Assembly (NCBI GenBank): GCA_964532005.1
Contig: CAZHER010000006.1
Coordinates: forward strand, 1-63,150
Direction: 5' to 3'
Length of the DNA stretch: 63,150 bases
Origin: CAYQEU01 sp964532005
Lineage (GTDB): Bacteria > Patescibacteriota > Doudnabacteria > UBA920
How positions within the stretch are numbered: position 1 is the first letter of the stretch; the number at the start of each line of letters is the position of its first letter. Below are positions 17,557 through 27,086 of the stretch, in pieces. A program made the translations under genes and the position numbers. The notes beneath the pieces are model-generated. The model did no database searches. It saw only the letters and a list, made by a program, of their open reading frames with translations, and was not told the DNA's origin.

Positions 17557-18753
17557 ATGGAAGATATATCGGGGAAATACGGCACAGTAATCTTAAAACC
17601 TGAGCGTGACAAGCATGTCAGGAACAAGCATCCATGGGTATTCATGGGTGCTATTAAAAGCTATCCCAGCTTTGAAAATGGCAATATTTTGGCGGTTAAA
17701 ACCGCAGAAGGGGTTTTTGTTGGCTATGGCTATTTTAACCGCGATCAATCCATCGCCGGAAGAATGATCAGTTTTGCTGAGGATGACCCAATCCATACTA
17801 TTAAATCAAATATAAGCAAAGCAGTGGCTCTCAGGGATACGGTTGTTCCAGAGCAAACAAGTGCTTACAGGTTAATCAATGGCGAAGGTGATGACTTACC
17901 CGGCCTCGTTGTAGACAGATATGGGCAGATTTTGGTGATACAAGTGAACACACTGGGGATGGAGAAACTCAAGCCTGTAATTGTTGAGACCTTAACAGAA
18001 ATTTTGGGAGGGCTGCTAATTTATGAGAAATCATCTTCGCCTACACGGCGCAGAGAGGGGCTGGCCGATTTTGAAGGATGGATTCTAGGAGGTAGTCGCG
18101 ACAAAGAAAAGTTCGTTATCACGGAGCATGGTTTGAAATTTGAAGTTTTGCTTGCTGGGTCTCAGAAAACCGGGTTGTTTTTAGACCAAAGGGAGATGCG
18201 TAACCTTGTCAGAAGATATGCTCAGGGTAAACGAGTGCTAAACTGTTTTTCTTACACCGGTGGTTTTAGTGTTTATGCTAAAGCTGGTAAAGCGGCTGTT
18301 GTTGACTCTGTAGATATTTCCCAGACTGCCAACGACAGCGCCAAACATAACTTTTCTTTGAACGGTTTTGATCCCAGTGTCAGCGGATTTTATTCTCAAG
18401 ACGTGGCCGAGTTTTTAAATACCAGGACTAAACAGGGGCAATATGACTTTATAATTCTGGATCCACCGGCATTTGCCAAGAGGGCAAGTGATGTTCGCAA
18501 TGCAACCCGGGGCTATGTGGATCTGAATATGGCGGCGATGAATAAGTTAGATGAGGGAGGACTTTTATTGACCAGCTCCTGCTCTTCGCACATTGGCAAA
18601 GACTTGTTTCAAACAATTGTTTTCAATGCAGCGAAAAGAACTGGCAAGAAAGTTCGAATTTTGAGCCACCATATTTTGGCTGCAGACCACCCGGTAAACT
18701 TGTTTTATCCGGAAGGTGACTATCTTAAAAGTTTATTGTTATACTTAGGTTAA
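17557..18753 (+). CDS. rlmI: 23S rRNA (cytosine-C5) methyltransferase RlmI-like
   Basis: 398 residues. An N-terminal PUA-like domain (~1-75), an EEHUD-like middle, and a C-terminal Rossmann SAM-methyltransferase: QKTGLFLDQREMR, the SAM loop LNCFSYTGGFSVYA, DSVDIS, LDPPAFAK and the catalytic-type SSCSSH. RlmI methylates C1962 of 23S rRNA; relatives include RlmK-type enzymes, so the exact site is inferred. It is followed after 1 bp by trhO, giving an RNA-modification pair. Confidence 0.88.
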   Translation: MEDISGKYGTVILKPERDKHVRNKHPWVFMGAIKSYPSFENGNILAVKTAEGVFVGYGYFNRDQSIAGRMISFAEDDPIHTIKSNISKAVALRDTVVPEQTSAYRLINGEGDDLPGLVVDRYGQILVIQVNTLGMEKLKPVIVETLTEILGGLLIYEKSSSPTRRREGLADFEGWILGGSRDKEKFVITEHGLKFEVLLAGSQKTGLFLDQREMRNLVRRYAQGKRVLNCFSYTGGFSVYAKAGKAAVVDSVDISQTANDSAKHNFSLNGFDPSVSGFYSQDVAEFLNTRTKQGQYDFIILDPPAFAKRASDVRNATRGYVDLNMAAMNKLDEGGLLLTSSCSSHIGKDLFQTIVFNAAKRTGKKVRILSHHILAADHPVNLFYPEGDYLKSLLLYLG

Positions 18754-18754
18754 C

Positions 18755-19669
18755 ATGGAAAACTACGAAATCATACTATTTTACAAATACGTACGCATAG
18801 AAGACCCGCATGCTGTTATGAAATGGCAGAAAGAGCTGCAAACCAAACTAGGTCTGAAGGGTAGGACCATTGTGGCCTCAGAGGGTATTAATGCCACCAT
18901 GGAAGGAACAAAGGAGAGTATTCAGGCTTATTTGCAAGAGTTTTTAGCAGACCCAAGGTTTGTGAACACTCATATCAAAAGAAGCGAAGGCACAGGCTCT
19001 GCATTCCCTAAAACTTCTGTAAAGGTACGGAACGAAATTGTGACATTGGGGCTTGGGACAGTGTGCGATATTGATCCTAACCTTTTAACCGGAAAGCGTT
19101 TGTCTCCAGAGCAGCTGCACCAGTGGATTGCTGAAAGAAAAGAGTTTTATATCATTGATATGCGCAACGCATACGAACACTTGGCTGGTTATTTTGAGGG
19201 TTCTATTTTACCGCCAATGGAGAATTTTAGAGATCTTCCAAAATTCATTGAATCAATTTCGCATTTGAAAAACAAAACAGTTCTGACTGTGTGCACAGGA
19301 GGAGTGAGGTGCGAAAAGGCTTCTGGATACCTATTGTCACAAGGGTTTGAAGATGTATACCAATTAGACGGAGGTATTGTTTCGTATATGGAAAAATATC
19401 CTAATGAAAATTTCGTAGGAAAGCTTTACGTGTTTGACAATAGGATACTAATGGGATTTTATACAGATGATCCTAAACATGTCGCTGTCGGGATTTGTAG
19501 TATTTGCGGTAAACATTCGGAAAGATTTACCAACTGCGTTGATCCCGAATGTCATCGTCAGGTTATTGCCTGCCAGGAGTGCGAGATAAGCGAAGGACAG
19601 AATTTTATTTGCAAGGAAGGATGCAAAGAAGAGGCTTTGTCAGGCAAAGCACAAAGAGCTGCTAGCTAG
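18755..19669 (+). CDS. trhO: tRNA uridine(34) hydroxylase TrhO (rhodanese family)
   Basis: 304 residues. An N-terminal ferredoxin-like domain (EGINATMEG), a rhodanese domain with the active-site loop CTGGVRCEKA (catalytic Cys), and a C-terminal Cys-rich part (CSICGK...CVDPECH...CQEC...CKEGC) likely to bind zinc. TrhO makes 5-hydroxyuridine at the tRNA wobble position using O2. It is translationally coupled to rlmI (1-bp gap) and its end overlaps the convergent CarS-like gene by 8 bp. Confidence 0.92.
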   Translation: MENYEIILFYKYVRIEDPHAVMKWQKELQTKLGLKGRTIVASEGINATMEGTKESIQAYLQEFLADPRFVNTHIKRSEGTGSAFPKTSVKVRNEIVTLGLGTVCDIDPNLLTGKRLSPEQLHQWIAERKEFYIIDMRNAYEHLAGYFEGSILPPMENFRDLPKFIESISHLKNKTVLTVCTGGVRCEKASGYLLSQGFEDVYQLDGGIVSYMEKYPNENFVGKLYVFDNRILMGFYTDDPKHVAVGICSICGKHSERFTNCVDPECHRQVIACQECEISEGQNFICKEGCKEEALSGKAQRAAS

Positions 19670-20171
19670 GATATTTATGAAACCCTAGCAGGTACGCTAG
19701 GTAGGTGAATGCCGGGTGCAGTATATAAGTTGCCGCGATTCCAAGAATAACAGTTTTTGTAGAAAAAATTTCTAAATACCAAAATATCAACCCCGCGGTA
19801 ACAATATAGTCTCCATGGTCTACCAGCGGCATAAATTGTCCGTCATAATAGCCTGCGCGCCGTTTTATAAAGCTGCCAAGAGCATGGCCCAGATAAACAC
19901 TTAAGCCTAGAATAAAACCGTTAGTCAGGTCAGAGTCGGTATAATGCGCTATCAAAAGCCCTGAAGCTAAGGCCACAATAATACCTGGTATTGTTGTGGA
20001 GTTTCCCAATATTCTTCTGGAGTCATATCGTAAGGTTCTTCCTCCGTCTAGGGGCGTGTCGAAATTTTTGAATTTTGGGAAAAATTTACCGATCACATAA
20101 AGCCCGTTTAAAGAAATATTAACTATCCAGCAGGGTGCGGCAAATAGGAGTGCATTAAAAATTAAAGCCAT
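19662..20171 (-). CDS. CarS-like (CDP-archaeol synthase family) membrane protein
   Basis: 169 residues, about four to five membrane helices. The family pattern is visible: NISLNGLYVIGKFFP, TPLDGGRTLRYDSRRILGN, then GHALGSFIKRRAGYYDG and PLVDHGDYI. CarS transfers CTP onto an unsaturated ether lipid phosphate. Here the conserved GD before SFIKRR reads GH and the later DQ reads DH, so activity on this substrate is uncertain. It overlaps the upstream membrane protein by 17 bp and ends a four-gene reverse operon with a pseudopilin. A bacterial relative using another isoprenoid or lipid substrate is plausible. Confidence 0.7.
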   Translation of the reverse strand: MALIFNALLFAAPCWIVNISLNGLYVIGKFFPKFKNFDTPLDGGRTLRYDSRRILGNSTTIPGIIVALASGLLIAHYTDSDLTNGFILGLSVYLGHALGSFIKRRAGYYDGQFMPLVDHGDYIVTAGLIFWYLEIFSTKTVILGIAATYILHPAFTYLAYLLGFHKYPS

Positions 20172-21627
20172 TTTTCCCAGACAGGTTTATTACAAAAAAA
20201 GTTTTTTGGCCTTGTAATTTAAAATATTCTTCAACAACGTTTATCACTCTTGGTGTGCATCGCTTTATTGCAAACTTTATTTGATAACGGTACAGACCCG
20301 AATTTTGCCCGATTAGATTTAACTGTTTTATTGTTGCCATTCGGTTAGGGGTAAGTGTAAGCGGGAGCTCCGTAGGTGTAATAAGATCGAAAGAAATAGT
20401 TTCATCGGGGTAGGTAGGGAAGCAGTTAACCCAGGGAACATTAACAGGACCCAAGTTGCTTAGTAAGGCGTTGTCAGAAATTAATTTTTTCAAAGGAACC
20501 TGACCGTCAGGATAAGCGTTGTAGATAGAAAGATTGTTTATAGACTCAATTTTATCCCATTTGATATGGGGAGTTTTTGCAGGGAGGTTGTATAGCCCAA
20601 CGAAAGCTCCATCCGATGGCAGTTTTTGCAGAGAATTGAGGTAGCCATTAAAGTTTTGTGCTAATGGTACATATGCAAATGTAATGGATAGGATAATTAA
20701 TAAAACCCCCAATCTTTTATTGTCTCCAGATTTGTACCAATAGATAAGAGTAAGCAGTATAACAATTAAGGTGGCTGACATGTACAAATTTAAAACGTGG
20801 TCGTTGGACATTTGAGAGAAATAAAAATAAATCACAGCTGTCAGCGCGGCATAAATAATTATTGGCAAAAGACTGAGGGCAAGTTTTTCATTCTTAGGGA
20901 TTTTTTTCGTAATAAACTTACTGCTGAGCAAAATGAACATCAGAGCAGAAAGAGCAATTGGAGCTTCCCTGTTGAAAACTCCACCATCTATGAGGTTTTT
21001 TAGTAGTGTAAAAGTTGTGACCGCATATAAAACAAAGAAAACCCAGGGTCGATTTTTTTGTTCATGAAACAATTCGCTGAATTTTATAATTGACAAAATC
21101 AAGCATGCTAGACCCAGTATGCCGCCCAGCCAAAACCAGAAGTTTGGAATAAGACCAATAAAAGCCCAGCCAGTATCAATATTCTCTTGGACTTGGTAGC
21201 CAAAAAATTTCAACAAAAGGCCATTAAAGCCTTTCAGAATATGGCTGTGTAGCAGGGCGGTGCTAGAAATTTCGCCATTATTGAAGGTGATTACAAAATC
21301 AGAAATACTGACCCCGATTTTTCTAAAATAGGCAATAAGTAAGATAAGGTTGTACGCAAAAGCAGTAATAAATGAGGTTAATAACCACTCCGCTCTGATT
21401 TTATACTTTTGTAATTGCTTAGCGATATAAGGCAGAGAGACTAAGCCCAATACAAGAACGTAAATTAGAAATAAAACCACTTTTACCGTACTGCGTCCAC
21501 CAGCGAAAATGTTAACAACACCATGAATCATTACATTCCCCAGCTCCGTATATGCAAACAAAACATAAAGCAAGAGCGTTGCTCCTGCCAGTGCCATCAA
21601 TGATTTGTAGCTGTATTTTTTTATCAA
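20155..21627 (-). CDS. Polytopic membrane protein, hypothetical
   Basis: 490 residues with roughly ten to eleven membrane helices in the first ~340, then a ~150-residue external domain with beta character (PLTLTPNRMATI, LYRYQIKFAIKRC). The layout is reminiscent of lipid-linked glycosyltransferases or oligosaccharide ligases, but I see no diagnostic motif. It starts inside the pseudopilin stop (4-bp ATGA overlap) and overlaps the CarS-like gene, implying tight co-expression. Confidence 0.75.
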   Translation of the reverse strand: MIKKYSYKSLMALAGATLLLYVLFAYTELGNVMIHGVVNIFAGGRSTVKVVLFLIYVLVLGLVSLPYIAKQLQKYKIRAEWLLTSFITAFAYNLILLIAYFRKIGVSISDFVITFNNGEISSTALLHSHILKGFNGLLLKFFGYQVQENIDTGWAFIGLIPNFWFWLGGILGLACLILSIIKFSELFHEQKNRPWVFFVLYAVTTFTLLKNLIDGGVFNREAPIALSALMFILLSSKFITKKIPKNEKLALSLLPIIIYAALTAVIYFYFSQMSNDHVLNLYMSATLIVILLTLIYWYKSGDNKRLGVLLIILSITFAYVPLAQNFNGYLNSLQKLPSDGAFVGLYNLPAKTPHIKWDKIESINNLSIYNAYPDGQVPLKKLISDNALLSNLGPVNVPWVNCFPTYPDETISFDLITPTELPLTLTPNRMATIKQLNLIGQNSGLYRYQIKFAIKRCTPRVINVVEEYFKLQGQKTFFVINLSGKNGFNF

Positions 21628-22181
21628 AATGAAGAGCCTAATTGGTGGTTAATAAAACCAAATGTTGGCACGCCAGCGTATGTCATGTTCCATGTACTAG
21701 ATGCAACTTCCATATTTTCTGCATACACAGCATATTCTTCTTCACCAGCAATACATCCGCACCAGTTGGAAACAGCCCCCGGCGGCATATATACATAAGA
21801 AAAATATTTACGAGTTGAGCCATCATAGCAACTTTCCCCGCACGGATCCTCGGGCAGCTTAGCTATGTATTGTGATAAATCACCTTCCAGCTCTTTCCAC
21901 GCACCAGAATTTACCTCTGTTACTGTGCTGCAACTTGAGTCTCCTCTGTCTGGGGCGCAGTTCATGGTTCCGACGTATGGAGCATGTCCATTGTCATTTA
22001 TATAAAATTGAATTGCTGTATTTAACTGCCTCAAATCAGCTACTCTTCTAGTGTCTCGAGCTTTTTTTCTAGCCCCGGTCAGTGAAGTCATAACAATAGT
22101 AGAAAGCAACCCCAAAATGGCTATTACCACCAACAATTCAACTAGGGTAAATCCTGATTGGTTTTTTTTGAGTATTCTCAT
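21624..22181 (-). CDS. Type IV pilin / pseudopilin-like protein
   Basis: 185 residues. A short basic leader ends in the prepilin peptidase site QSG|FTLVELLVVIAILG; Glu at mature position 5 is present and a single long N-terminal helix follows. The globular domain has several Cys (CAPDRGDSSC, CGESC, CGC), likely disulfides. Members form type IV pili or secretion pseudopili. It is second in the operon, 3 bp after a membrane linker protein and overlapping the polytopic membrane gene. No assembly ATPase is nearby, so machinery must be elsewhere. Confidence 0.9.
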   Translation of the reverse strand: MRILKKNQSGFTLVELLVVIAILGLLSTIVMTSLTGARKKARDTRRVADLRQLNTAIQFYINDNGHAPYVGTMNCAPDRGDSSCSTVTEVNSGAWKELEGDLSQYIAKLPEDPCGESCYDGSTRKYFSYVYMPPGAVSNWCGCIAGEEEYAVYAENMEVASSTWNMTYAGVPTFGFINHQLGSSF

Positions 22182-22184
22182 AAG

Positions 22185-22523
22185 TTACTTGCCTTTGTTG
22201 GTGTTTGAATTTTTTGTCGGAACTGTTTTGCTTCCGGTGTTGCTAGATTTGCCAGAATTGCTGGCAGGCTTAGTGCTACTATTAACAGATTTGACTGGCT
22301 TTTTTACCAACTGCGGTTTTGGTGCTCTAAATGAATATGCTACCAGGACCTGAATTCCTATTAAAACTACTAAAAGACCTACCAGTAAATAAAACTTTTT
22401 TGTTAAAGCAAAACGGCTGGGAGGGGGAATGTAAGCTGCTTCCTGTTGTTGTATTTCTTGCTCGTGCTTGTCAAAGAAATGGCTGAAATCCACTTCTTTG
22501 TCTGGCGGAGGCTGTGGAGACAT
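22185..22523 (-). CDS. Single-pass membrane protein with Ser/Asn-rich tail
   Basis: 112 residues: a Pro/Asp-rich cytoplasmic N-terminus, one membrane helix (~48-68), then a low-complexity external tail rich in Ser, Asn, Thr and Lys. First gene of the pseudopilin operon. Low-complexity composition limits homology inference; a pilus accessory role is a context guess only. Confidence 0.65.
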   Translation of the reverse strand: MSPQPPPDKEVDFSHFFDKHEQEIQQQEAAYIPPPSRFALTKKFYLLVGLLVVLIGIQVLVAYSFRAPKPQLVKKPVKSVNSSTKPASNSGKSSNTGSKTVPTKNSNTNKGK

Positions 22524-22565
22524 GGACTAATTATAATAAAAAAGCGCAAAAACAACAAATTTTAT

Positions 22566-22571
22566 GGTATA
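22566..22571 (+). promoter_or_regulatory. -10 element upstream of the FAD oxidoreductase
   Basis: TATAAT 47 bases before ATG 22619, predicting a ~40-base leader. The leader contains a four-codon mini-frame (ATG AAA CAA AAA TAA) whose stop abuts the gene start. Confidence 0.4.
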
Positions 22572-22618
22572 ATTATATAAATTTTAGGGCCGATGCACTG
22601 ACGATGAAACAAAAATAA

Positions 22619-24040
22619 ATGCCAAATATTTCTCCATGGATCACTCAACTTAATCGTACTAGACCTGCTGACAAGCTTGTTCAGGATCTAGAAACAGACG
22701 TAGCTATTATTGGTGCTGGTATTGCAGGCGTGTTTACTGCATATTACACTTTAAAGAATACTTCAAAAAAAGTTGTGTTGATCGAAGGGTATAGAGTCGC
22801 ACACGGTGCCACCGGTCATAATGCAGGTCAGGTGGTGAGCTATTTTGAGCGGCCACTGTCCGAATTGGTCAGTGAGTTTGGTATAGAAATGACCAGCAAG
22901 GGACAACTGGCAGTTGATTCTGCATGGGGACTTTTAGAGGAAGCTTTGGAGGATGCAGGTTTACAAACCCCAGTCGTACAATTCACTGGTTATGCCGGAT
23001 ACTCCACTTTCGAACAAGTTATACATAGAATTGAAGACAGCGAGCTGAGGGTTCGAATGGGTTTGTCGTCAAAGCCAATCATGTTAGCAGAGGAGTCAGG
23101 ATTTCAAAATAAAATCCCTGAGGAATACCAAAAATTATATACTTTGTTGAAACAAAGGGATATTTTAGCTTTACTAGAATCGGACAATCTGAAGTATGTT
23201 GCTGCATCGTCTTCCCGTAAAGGCTGTACCAACAGCGCCATGCTATGTGAAGAGCTTATAGGCTACATGCTAGCCAAGTATCGAGACCGGTTTGTTTTAG
23301 CCGAAGAGACCCCGGTAAAAGTTTTACGCTTACAAAGAAAACGAGCAGTTTTGGAAGCACAGAACAATATTATTTCCGCAGAGCGAGTAGTGTTGTGCAC
23401 GAATGGGTTTGAAAATATACACATTGAAAATGAGGTGGGAGTGGACATAGATGGCAGGTACCATGAGCAAGTAGAGGGGGTAATAGGTTATATGGCAGGA
23501 TATTTGGACAGTTTAAATAAAAATCCTACAGCAATAGGTTATTTTTCAGAAAATCATTTAACTCGGCAAGATCCATATTTTTATTTAACTCGCAGAGCTT
23601 ATGAAGCCGAGGAGAATCAGCGGCATAATTTAATATGCGTAGGGGGCCCTGAAACAGTGCTAGAAGACAAAGCAATTTATTCCAGAGACCGTTTATACCC
23701 AGCTCAAGCTCAACAAGAAATCGATACATTTTTAAAAACTGATTATAAGGATAGCCCAAAAAAGGAAATCAATTATCAATTTCAGTGGCACGGTTTAATG
23801 GGTTACACAAAAAACGGAGTTAGAATGATTGGGGAAGAGCCGTGCAATAATGTGCTATTATATAACCTGGGCTGCAATGGAGTAGGTATTTTACCTTCAA
23901 TCTATGGAGGCAAAAAAATCTCCGACATTCTAGCCGGAATTCCTCAAGAAGAATCTATTTTTGATATTCGGGATTTGCGCTGTTATATAAAAAATGAACC
24001 TTTGGTAGAGACTGCAAAGAAAGTAGAAAAGAAAGAATAA
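22619..24040 (+). CDS. FAD-dependent amino-acid/amine oxidoreductase (DAO family)
   Basis: 473 residues. The dinucleotide fold DVAIIGAGIAGVFTAYYTL at ~27-45 binds FAD; VLIEGYRVAHGATGHNAGQ is the typical second motif of glycine oxidase/DAO proteins, and the C-terminus has YNLGCNGVGILPSIYGG. Such enzymes oxidise amines or amino acids to imines with hydride transfer to FAD; the substrate is not readable. It is directly followed by a DedA gene (TAA then ATG 3 bp later), so probably cotranscribed. Confidence 0.85.
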   Translation: MPNISPWITQLNRTRPADKLVQDLETDVAIIGAGIAGVFTAYYTLKNTSKKVVLIEGYRVAHGATGHNAGQVVSYFERPLSELVSEFGIEMTSKGQLAVDSAWGLLEEALEDAGLQTPVVQFTGYAGYSTFEQVIHRIEDSELRVRMGLSSKPIMLAEESGFQNKIPEEYQKLYTLLKQRDILALLESDNLKYVAASSSRKGCTNSAMLCEELIGYMLAKYRDRFVLAEETPVKVLRLQRKRAVLEAQNNIISAERVVLCTNGFENIHIENEVGVDIDGRYHEQVEGVIGYMAGYLDSLNKNPTAIGYFSENHLTRQDPYFYLTRRAYEAEENQRHNLICVGGPETVLEDKAIYSRDRLYPAQAQQEIDTFLKTDYKDSPKKEINYQFQWHGLMGYTKNGVRMIGEEPCNNVLLYNLGCNGVGILPSIYGGKKISDILAGIPQEESIFDIRDLRCYIKNEPLVETAKKVEKKE

Positions 24041-24043
24041 TTG

Positions 24044-24694
24044 ATGTTTGATTTAGTTACACTTATTAAAACCGTTGGCTATGTTGGATTATTCGGCATA
24101 GTTTTTTCAGAATCCGGCTTATTTATAGGTTTTTTTCTTCCGGGAGATAGTCTTCTTTTTACATCCGGCTTTTTGGCTTCACAAGGGGTATTAAATATAT
24201 GGATATTGTCACCATTGTTGTTTGTTGCAGCTGTTGCCGGGGATAGCGTAGGCTATGCGTTCGGAAAAAGGGTAGGGCCGAAAATATTTAAAAAAGAAGA
24301 TTCGTTATTTTTTCATCGAGATCATTTGCTGACAGCTCAAAAATTCTTTGAGAAACACGGTGGCAAAACCATAATCCTTGCTCGGTTTATGCCGATTGTT
24401 AGAACCTTTGCGCCAATCCTGGCTGGGGTAGGAAGAATGAACTACGCCACATTTTTGTTGTATAATATTGTTGGAGGTTTTCTGTGGTCAGTGGGGCTTT
24501 TATTTTTCGGATATTTTTTGGGAAAAACCATCCCGCATGCCGATAGGTACTTGTTGCCAATAGTAATTCTAATTATTTTATTATCCATTTCACCTTCCGT
24601 GTATCATGTAATGAAAGATAAGCCTACTCGAGAAAAGCTATTCGCATTACTTAAGCAAAAAGCAATACAGATTAAAAACAAAGTCTTTAAATAA
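24044..24694 (+). CDS. DedA family membrane protein
   Basis: 216 residues from ATG 24044 (a TTG lies one codon earlier). Family features: ESGLFIGFFLPGDSLLFTSGFLAS, the amphipathic FFEKHGGKTIILARFMPIVRTFAP motif with conserved Arg residues, and GAFLW-type GGFLWSVGLLFFGY. DedA proteins are thought to be proton-coupled lipid carriers that recycle undecaprenyl phosphate or move phospholipids. Third-position and spacing fit an operon with the upstream oxidoreductase and downstream LOG gene. Confidence 0.9.
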   Translation: MFDLVTLIKTVGYVGLFGIVFSESGLFIGFFLPGDSLLFTSGFLASQGVLNIWILSPLLFVAAVAGDSVGYAFGKRVGPKIFKKEDSLFFHRDHLLTAQKFFEKHGGKTIILARFMPIVRTFAPILAGVGRMNYATFLLYNIVGGFLWSVGLLFFGYFLGKTIPHADRYLLPIVILIILLSISPSVYHVMKDKPTREKLFALLKQKAIQIKNKVFK

Positions 24695-24706
24695 TTTAGT
24701 TTATTT

Positions 24707-25615
24707 ATGCCAAAAAAAAATACAAAATTTGCCAGTGTAGTCTTGCCAAATGGCAAAAGCAAAAAAGATCTGGCTTGGTCTGACAGTCAGCTCGATGAAT
24801 TGCTTGATGTGGAAAAGGGAGGGTTTTCACCTCAGAGACTGTTGCGCATAATGAAGGAGCTTGTGGCAGGATACAAGTTTGTTAGTAAATACAGCAAAAA
24901 AGCTGTAACCATTTTTGGTTCCGCGCGTTGCGGCTTTGACGAAAAAACTTATCAAGATGCCACAGATCTCGGCTATCATCTTTCCAAAGACGGTTATGCT
25001 GTTGTAACCGGAGGTGGTCCAGGAATTATGGAAGCAGCAAATAAAGGAGCTATGAAAGCCGGGGGTAGATCAGTAGGATTGAACATACAATTAGAAACAG
25101 AGCAACGCATTAACAGTTACGTAAAAGAATCAGCTTCATTCCATTATTTTTTTACTCGCAAGGTTATGCTGGCTTCTGTTTCCCAAGTCTATGTATTTTT
25201 TCCGGGAGGTTTTGGAACCATGGATGAGCTGTTTGAGATGCTTACTTTGGTTCAAACAAAAAAAGTTTCTCCAGTTGCAATTATTTTAGTAAACAGGGAA
25301 TTTTGGAAACCAATGTTGACCTGGATTGAAAGAATTGTACAAAAAAAACATCACGCAATTTCAGAACACGACACCAAATTGTATTACGTCGCAGACCACG
25401 CACCCATGGCTTTGAGAATAATCCGCAAGCTGGCCAAAGAAGGCAAGTTGCATAAACGCAGAAAGCGCCCGGATATATGGACCCATAAAGCCGAGGGGGT
25501 TATTATGCCAGGTTCTTGTCCGGTACCAGAAGGAGTACCGCAAGCACAACACAGACAGCGTGTTTCTCCAAGTGGGAAAAGCGTTAACAAATCTAAGAGA
25601 AAAAAGCTTAAATAA
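24707..25615 (+). CDS. LOG family protein (Rossmann nucleotide hydrolase)
   Basis: 302 residues. The LOG core lies at ~60-245 with the signature GGGPGIMEAANKGA and PGGFGTMDELFE, which bind nucleoside monophosphate and hydrolyse its N-glycosidic bond (the cytokinin-activating reaction in plants; AMP/GMP nucleosidase-type roles in bacteria). A basic C-terminal tail of ~50 residues (KRRKRP, KSVNKSKRKKLK) is an extension beyond the usual family end. Last gene of the 22619-25615 unit, ended by a bidirectional terminator. Confidence 0.88.
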   Translation: MPKKNTKFASVVLPNGKSKKDLAWSDSQLDELLDVEKGGFSPQRLLRIMKELVAGYKFVSKYSKKAVTIFGSARCGFDEKTYQDATDLGYHLSKDGYAVVTGGGPGIMEAANKGAMKAGGRSVGLNIQLETEQRINSYVKESASFHYFFTRKVMLASVSQVYVFFPGGFGTMDELFEMLTLVQTKKVSPVAIILVNREFWKPMLTWIERIVQKKHHAISEHDTKLYYVADHAPMALRIIRKLAKEGKLHKRRKRPDIWTHKAEGVIMPGSCPVPEGVPQAQHRQRVSPSGKSVNKSKRKKLK

Positions 25616-25626
25616 GGGAGAATTAT

Positions 25627-25658
25627 AAAAAGCACAGTAGTATGCTACTGTGCTTTTT
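25627..25658. terminator. Bidirectional terminator between LOG and MgtC/DUF4010 genes
   Basis: Perfect stem AAAAAGCACAGTAG / CTACTGTGCTTTTT with a TATG loop; serves both convergent genes. Confidence 0.9.
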
Positions 25659-25673
25659 AATTAATGAGAGCTG

Positions 25674-26993
25674 TTACATCATGGTCCAGCCTATGCAGCT
25701 AGCAATGATAATTAGAAGTGCTGAGACCAGGAATTTTGCTGCGAATGGCTTGGTTCCTTGTAAAAATGAATAAAATGCCTTGCTTAGCAAGTTTGTTGCG
25801 TTAACAAGAATCAAGGTCAACAAAGCAAACTGGAATGAAACCGTGCTTCCTGCCATAGTGGCTAAGTTTACTAAGATAGCATCCAGTCCAGCAAAAGAAG
25901 CTATGATCGAGCTAATTAAGAAGCCTGACTCGCCAAACAGGATAAGGCAAAGTCCAGTAACAATTTTTACCGTAATCAATAAAACGGCAAATTTGAGGGC
26001 CGGTATAAGGGAAAAAATTTGTTTGCCGTCTTTGTCGGCAATTTCTTTTTCGCTATGCGGTTTGCGCAGGAAGTAGTAGGCCACCATCCCGGCAACAATT
26101 ATTATAGCGGCCAGCGTGGGTAAAATGAATACTAGCCATTTTGTGTTCAACGGGCCAACTAAAAGAAAGATCTGAAAGAAGCTGGCCATGTTGGCAAGTA
26201 CAGCTGCACCAACAAGATAGTCTGAGATTTTCACTTTGTTGCTGCGTTGGGCTAAGGATTGAGTGGTAGAAGTTGAAGAAATAAAACCCCCAATAAAGCT
26301 GGTGAGAGTAAAACCTCTTTTAGCACCAACAAATTTGCTCAACACATAACCAATCATATCTATCCCTGTCACCAATACTACAATAAACCACATTTTGCGC
26401 GGGTTGAGCAGTTCTAGATCCATAAACCTTGTTGGGTCAATATTCATTTGCGAAAGCAAGGATTGGACCAAAGGCAAGTCGCTCAAAGTATAAGCAATAT
26501 TCGGCAGGAAAGGGAGGATGACCAGAGCAATAATAGCGTAACTGATAAACGATTCTAATTCATGCCTGCTGACTTCGGAAACAAACTCCGTTGATTTGGC
26601 TTTTAGTGAAAGTATAAGAATCATTACAACAGCTATAGCTACTATTATTTGCAGAGGAATAACTGTGGTTGTAATCGCTACACCGATAAGAAAAGTTAGT
26701 ACAAAAGATACTTCCGTTGTCAGGCCAAAATCATCTGTTCTTCTGGAGGCGATAATATAGTGTGAGGTTAAAAGGGCAACGAAACCTGCAGCCATAAATG
26801 CAAATACTAAAGACATATTGTTGGCATAAAAGATTCCGGCAATTCCTCCCAGCAGAGAGACTAGCGCAAATGTGCGCAAACCTCCTGCGGTCAGATCCTG
26901 CATTTTTTTATGGGCACTGCTTTGCCGTTCAAGACCAATTGCTGCCCCAAGGAGCAGAGCAATAAATAGCTTAACTATTGTGCTTTCAATCAT
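25674..26993 (-). CDS. MgtC/SapB-DUF4010 membrane protein
   Basis: 439 residues, about 12 membrane helices. The N-terminal ~150 residues match MgtC/SapB (KLFIALLLGAAIGLERQ...LRTFALVSLLGG), and the remainder is the DUF4010 domain (GLTSFIGGFISSTSTTQSL; MAGSTVSFQFALLTLILVN). MgtC proteins act in Mg homeostasis or membrane potential control; the fused form is of unknown activity. A minus-strand TATAAT about 45 bases upstream of the start gives a leadered transcript. Confidence 0.88.
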   Translation of the reverse strand: MIESTIVKLFIALLLGAAIGLERQSSAHKKMQDLTAGGLRTFALVSLLGGIAGIFYANNMSLVFAFMAAGFVALLTSHYIIASRRTDDFGLTTEVSFVLTFLIGVAITTTVIPLQIIVAIAVVMILILSLKAKSTEFVSEVSRHELESFISYAIIALVILPFLPNIAYTLSDLPLVQSLLSQMNIDPTRFMDLELLNPRKMWFIVVLVTGIDMIGYVLSKFVGAKRGFTLTSFIGGFISSTSTTQSLAQRSNKVKISDYLVGAAVLANMASFFQIFLLVGPLNTKWLVFILPTLAAIIIVAGMVAYYFLRKPHSEKEIADKDGKQIFSLIPALKFAVLLITVKIVTGLCLILFGESGFLISSIIASFAGLDAILVNLATMAGSTVSFQFALLTLILVNATNLLSKAFYSFLQGTKPFAAKFLVSALLIIIASCIGWTMM

Positions 26994-27086
26994 ATTTGGT
27001 TTCTTATTTAAGCATTTTGTTTATAGGTTAATTATACTATAAATTTCTTAAAATACCCTGTTAAAAATGCAGTAATATCGTTATTA

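Noticed and set aside
20797..21003. Small forward frame within the polytopic membrane gene
   Set aside because: Shadow frame on the opposite strand of a solid membrane protein gene.
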